Below, one piece after another: positions 7,608-8,787 of a stretch of 8,787 bases of DNA. The stretch covers positions 1-8,787 of the forward strand of contig CAJXHQ010000092.1 in NCBI GenBank assembly GCA_913054485.1, in the 5' to 3' direction. The number at the start of each line of letters is the position of its first letter. Position 1 is the stretch's first letter. The stretch is from an uncultured Paracoccaceae bacterium (GTDB lineage Bacteria > Pseudomonadota > Alphaproteobacteria > Rhodobacterales > Rhodobacteraceae). Under the pieces are notes generated by a model, which made no database searches, had not been told where the DNA came from, and worked only from the letters and a program-made list of their open reading frames with translations. Position numbers and translations under genes: made by a program.

Positions 7608-8168
7608 CGCGGGAATGTCGAAGCCGAGACGGACGCGGGTGAAGCGCGAGGCGCCGCCCTGCGCATTCGGGATCTGCACGTCCGGCTTGCTGAAGATGAA
7701 CTGCGTACCGGCAGCCGGCATTTCGACCGGGAAGCTCACCTTCTGCGAGTAGATGACGTTGTCGCCATCGACGACTTCCACCAGCACCGGCAGGGTGATC
7801 TGGCCGGCCGTCACCGCAGGACCCGCAACGACACGGCCCTGGGCCACGACGTTGATGGTGATCGTGGTTTCGTTGGCGGTGCACTGGCGCGTCGCGTCGG
7901 CCAGCGAGGCCTGGTAGATCAGCTTCTCCGGGTCGTCCTGGCCGCCGCGTGCATAGGTCTGGTAGACCGCCGTCTCCTCGCGCATCACCACCGGCGGGCA
8001 GAAGGCCTGTACGACGGGCATCGCCGTCTCGGCCTATGCGCCTGGCGCTGCAGAGGTCAGCCCCGAGGTGGGCGAAGAGGAGTTGCAACCGGCAACCAGG
8101 GCCAGGAGAGAAACCGACAAAAGCCTGCGCGTTACCGTGCCAAACACTGAACTCACCCTTCTCAACAT
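7599..8168 (-). pseudogene. Rhizobiales-type small lipoprotein of unknown function, interrupted by an in-frame TAG
   Basis: Reading the minus strand from the ATG at 8168 gives MLRRVSSVFGTVTRRLLSVS, then LLALVAGCNSS: a basic N-region, hydrophobic core and lipobox LVAGC with the lipidation cysteine at C28. At codon 45 (8036-8034) there is a TAG, after which the same frame continues (AETAMPVVQAFCPPV) without break for 145 residues to the TAA at 7601-7599. The body has a beta-rich look, NETTITINVVAQGRVVAGP and VLVEVVDGDNVIYSQKVSF, with two cysteines (57 and 96) that could pair in the periplasm. AGGA lies 5 bases before the ATG. The simplest reading is a CAG to TAG change. Restart at the ATG at 8021 would give a 140-residue form without signal peptide. 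I recognise homologues as conserved hypothetical proteins only. A sequencing error cannot be excluded. Confidence 0.8.
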
Positions 8169-8192
8169 CTTATCCTGTCCACCTGCGGCGTA

Positions 8193-8211
8193 CGGAAGAT
8201 GAGTTCTTCCG
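8193..8211. promoter_or_regulatory. Inverted repeat in the lipoprotein-thrC divergent region
   Basis: CGGAAGA and TCTTCCG form perfect 7-bp arms around TGAGT, in the 112-base region between the divergent lipoprotein and thrC genes. It could be an operator. A TATATC at 8238-8243 downstream is a plausible thrC -10, but the matching -35 (TTTCGC at 8215-8220) is weak. Confidence 0.35.
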
Positions 8212-8280
8212 GCCTTTCGCCGTGGATTTTCATGGTCTATATCAGCGGCGCAAACAAAAATCGATTAGGGATTCAAGGTC

Positions 8281-8787
8281 GTGGAATACATTTCTACCCG
8301 TGGAGAGGCTCCCGCACTCGGCTTCCGTGACGCCTTGCTGGCCGGACTTGCTCGCGACGGAGGGCTCTACGTGCCGCGCGAGTGGCCGGTGCTGACCAAG
8401 CGGCAGATCCGTGACCTGCGTGGCAAGACCTACCAGGAGGTCGCCTTCACGATCCTGAGCCACTTCACCGGCGACGAAATTCCGGCCGAGAAGCTGCGGT
8501 CGATGATCGACGACGCCTATGCGACCTTCCGGCATCCGGCGGTCGCGCCGCTGGTGCAGACGGGACCGAACGATTTCGTGCTCGAACTCTTCCATGGCAC
8601 GACGCTGGCGTTCAAGGATGTCGCCATGCAGTTGCTGGCCCGGTTGATGGACTATGTGCTGGCGGAGCGCGGCGAGCGTGCCACCATCGTCGGTGCCACC
8701 TCCGGCGATACCGGCGGCGCGGCGATCGACGCGTTTGCGGGCGGCAACCGGACCGACATCTTCATCCTTTTCCCCAAGGGCAAGGTC
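8281..8787 (+). CDS. thrC: Threonine synthase, N-terminal part, cut by the window edge
   Basis: The 169 visible residues begin VEYISTRGEAPALGF, the hallmark opening of bacterial threonine synthase, which converts O-phosphohomoserine to threonine and phosphate with PLP. The PLP lysine is K112 in HGTTLAFKDVAMQ (K107 in E. coli), and ATSGDTGGAA is the phosphate-cup loop. GTG at 8281 must be the start: an in-frame TAG lies at 8266-8268 and no other start codon comes between. A TAGGG at 8266-8270 (10 bases away) or AAGG at 8275-8278 (2 bases away) would be the ribosome binding site; neither is ideal. The reading frame is intact to the window end, unlike the two genes before it. The family is usually about 430-470 residues, so roughly 60 percent is missing. 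Confidence 0.96.
   Translation, partial: MEYISTRGEAPALGFRDALLAGLARDGGLYVPREWPVLTKRQIRDLRGKTYQEVAFTILSHFTGDEIPAEKLRSMIDDAYATFRHPAVAPLVQTGPNDFVLELFHGTTLAFKDVAMQLLARLMDYVLAERGERATIVGATSGDTGGAAIDAFAGGNRTDIFILFPKGKV

Noticed and set aside
8034..8036. Programmed readthrough or pyrrolysine at the TAG
   Set aside because: No downstream stem-loop typical of recoding stands out, and no pyrrolysine machinery is expected in these bacteria. A point mutation or read error is simpler.
7462..8088. Minus-strand open frame of 208 codons overlapping the lipoprotein gene
   Set aside because: It is in a different frame from the lipobox-bearing protein, has low-complexity Gly/Arg-rich composition and would overlap the HAD gene; judged a shadow.

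Overview
The window comes from high-GC Alphaproteobacteria, but it reads as two pieces with different affinities. Positions 1 to about 6770 look like Rhodobacteraceae (Roseobacter group). The evidence is an nth-pfkB pair, an RppH and a FadH of the forms I associate with that group, and an intergenic repeat with the core CCCCGGAGTATTT that is typical of that family. From about 6890 to the end, the HAD hydrolase, the small lipoprotein and threonine synthase look like Rhizobiales (Rhizobiaceae). These placements come from remembered family sequences, not from a search.

Layout of the left part. The 3' end of a serine beta-lactamase-like gene runs off the left edge. It is followed by nth (endonuclease III) and an overlapping PfkB sugar/nucleoside kinase. 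A 244-bp hairpin-rich intergenic block then separates this pair from the convergent rppH (Nudix RNA pyrophosphohydrolase). rppH diverges from fadH (2,4-dienoyl-CoA reductase) across a 142-bp region that holds a MerR/LiuR-like inverted repeat. fadH ends two bases from a convergent two-gene unit on the minus strand, NIPSNAP-family then ABM-family, with an ATGA overlap. That unit diverges from an ArsR-type regulator. The shared region holds a palindrome over the arsR -10 box, and the predicted arsR transcription start falls at its ATG, so the mRNA may be leaderless.

Layout of the right part. A HAD-family hydrolase gene is broken by a frameshift near 7092-7102. Convergent to it is a lipoprotein gene with a clear lipobox but an in-frame TAG at codon 45. 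Divergent from the lipoprotein gene is thrC, which starts with GTG and is cut by the right edge. Two broken genes side by side, next to a change in taxonomic affinity, suggest either recently acquired decaying DNA or a chimeric, error-containing assembly.

The left part mixes housekeeping functions (base-excision repair, nucleoside phosphorylation, mRNA 5'-end processing, unsaturated fatty acid oxidation) with one small uncharacterised module (ArsR, NIPSNAP, ABM) that appears self-regulated. I see no CRISPR array, transposase, tRNA or rRNA.
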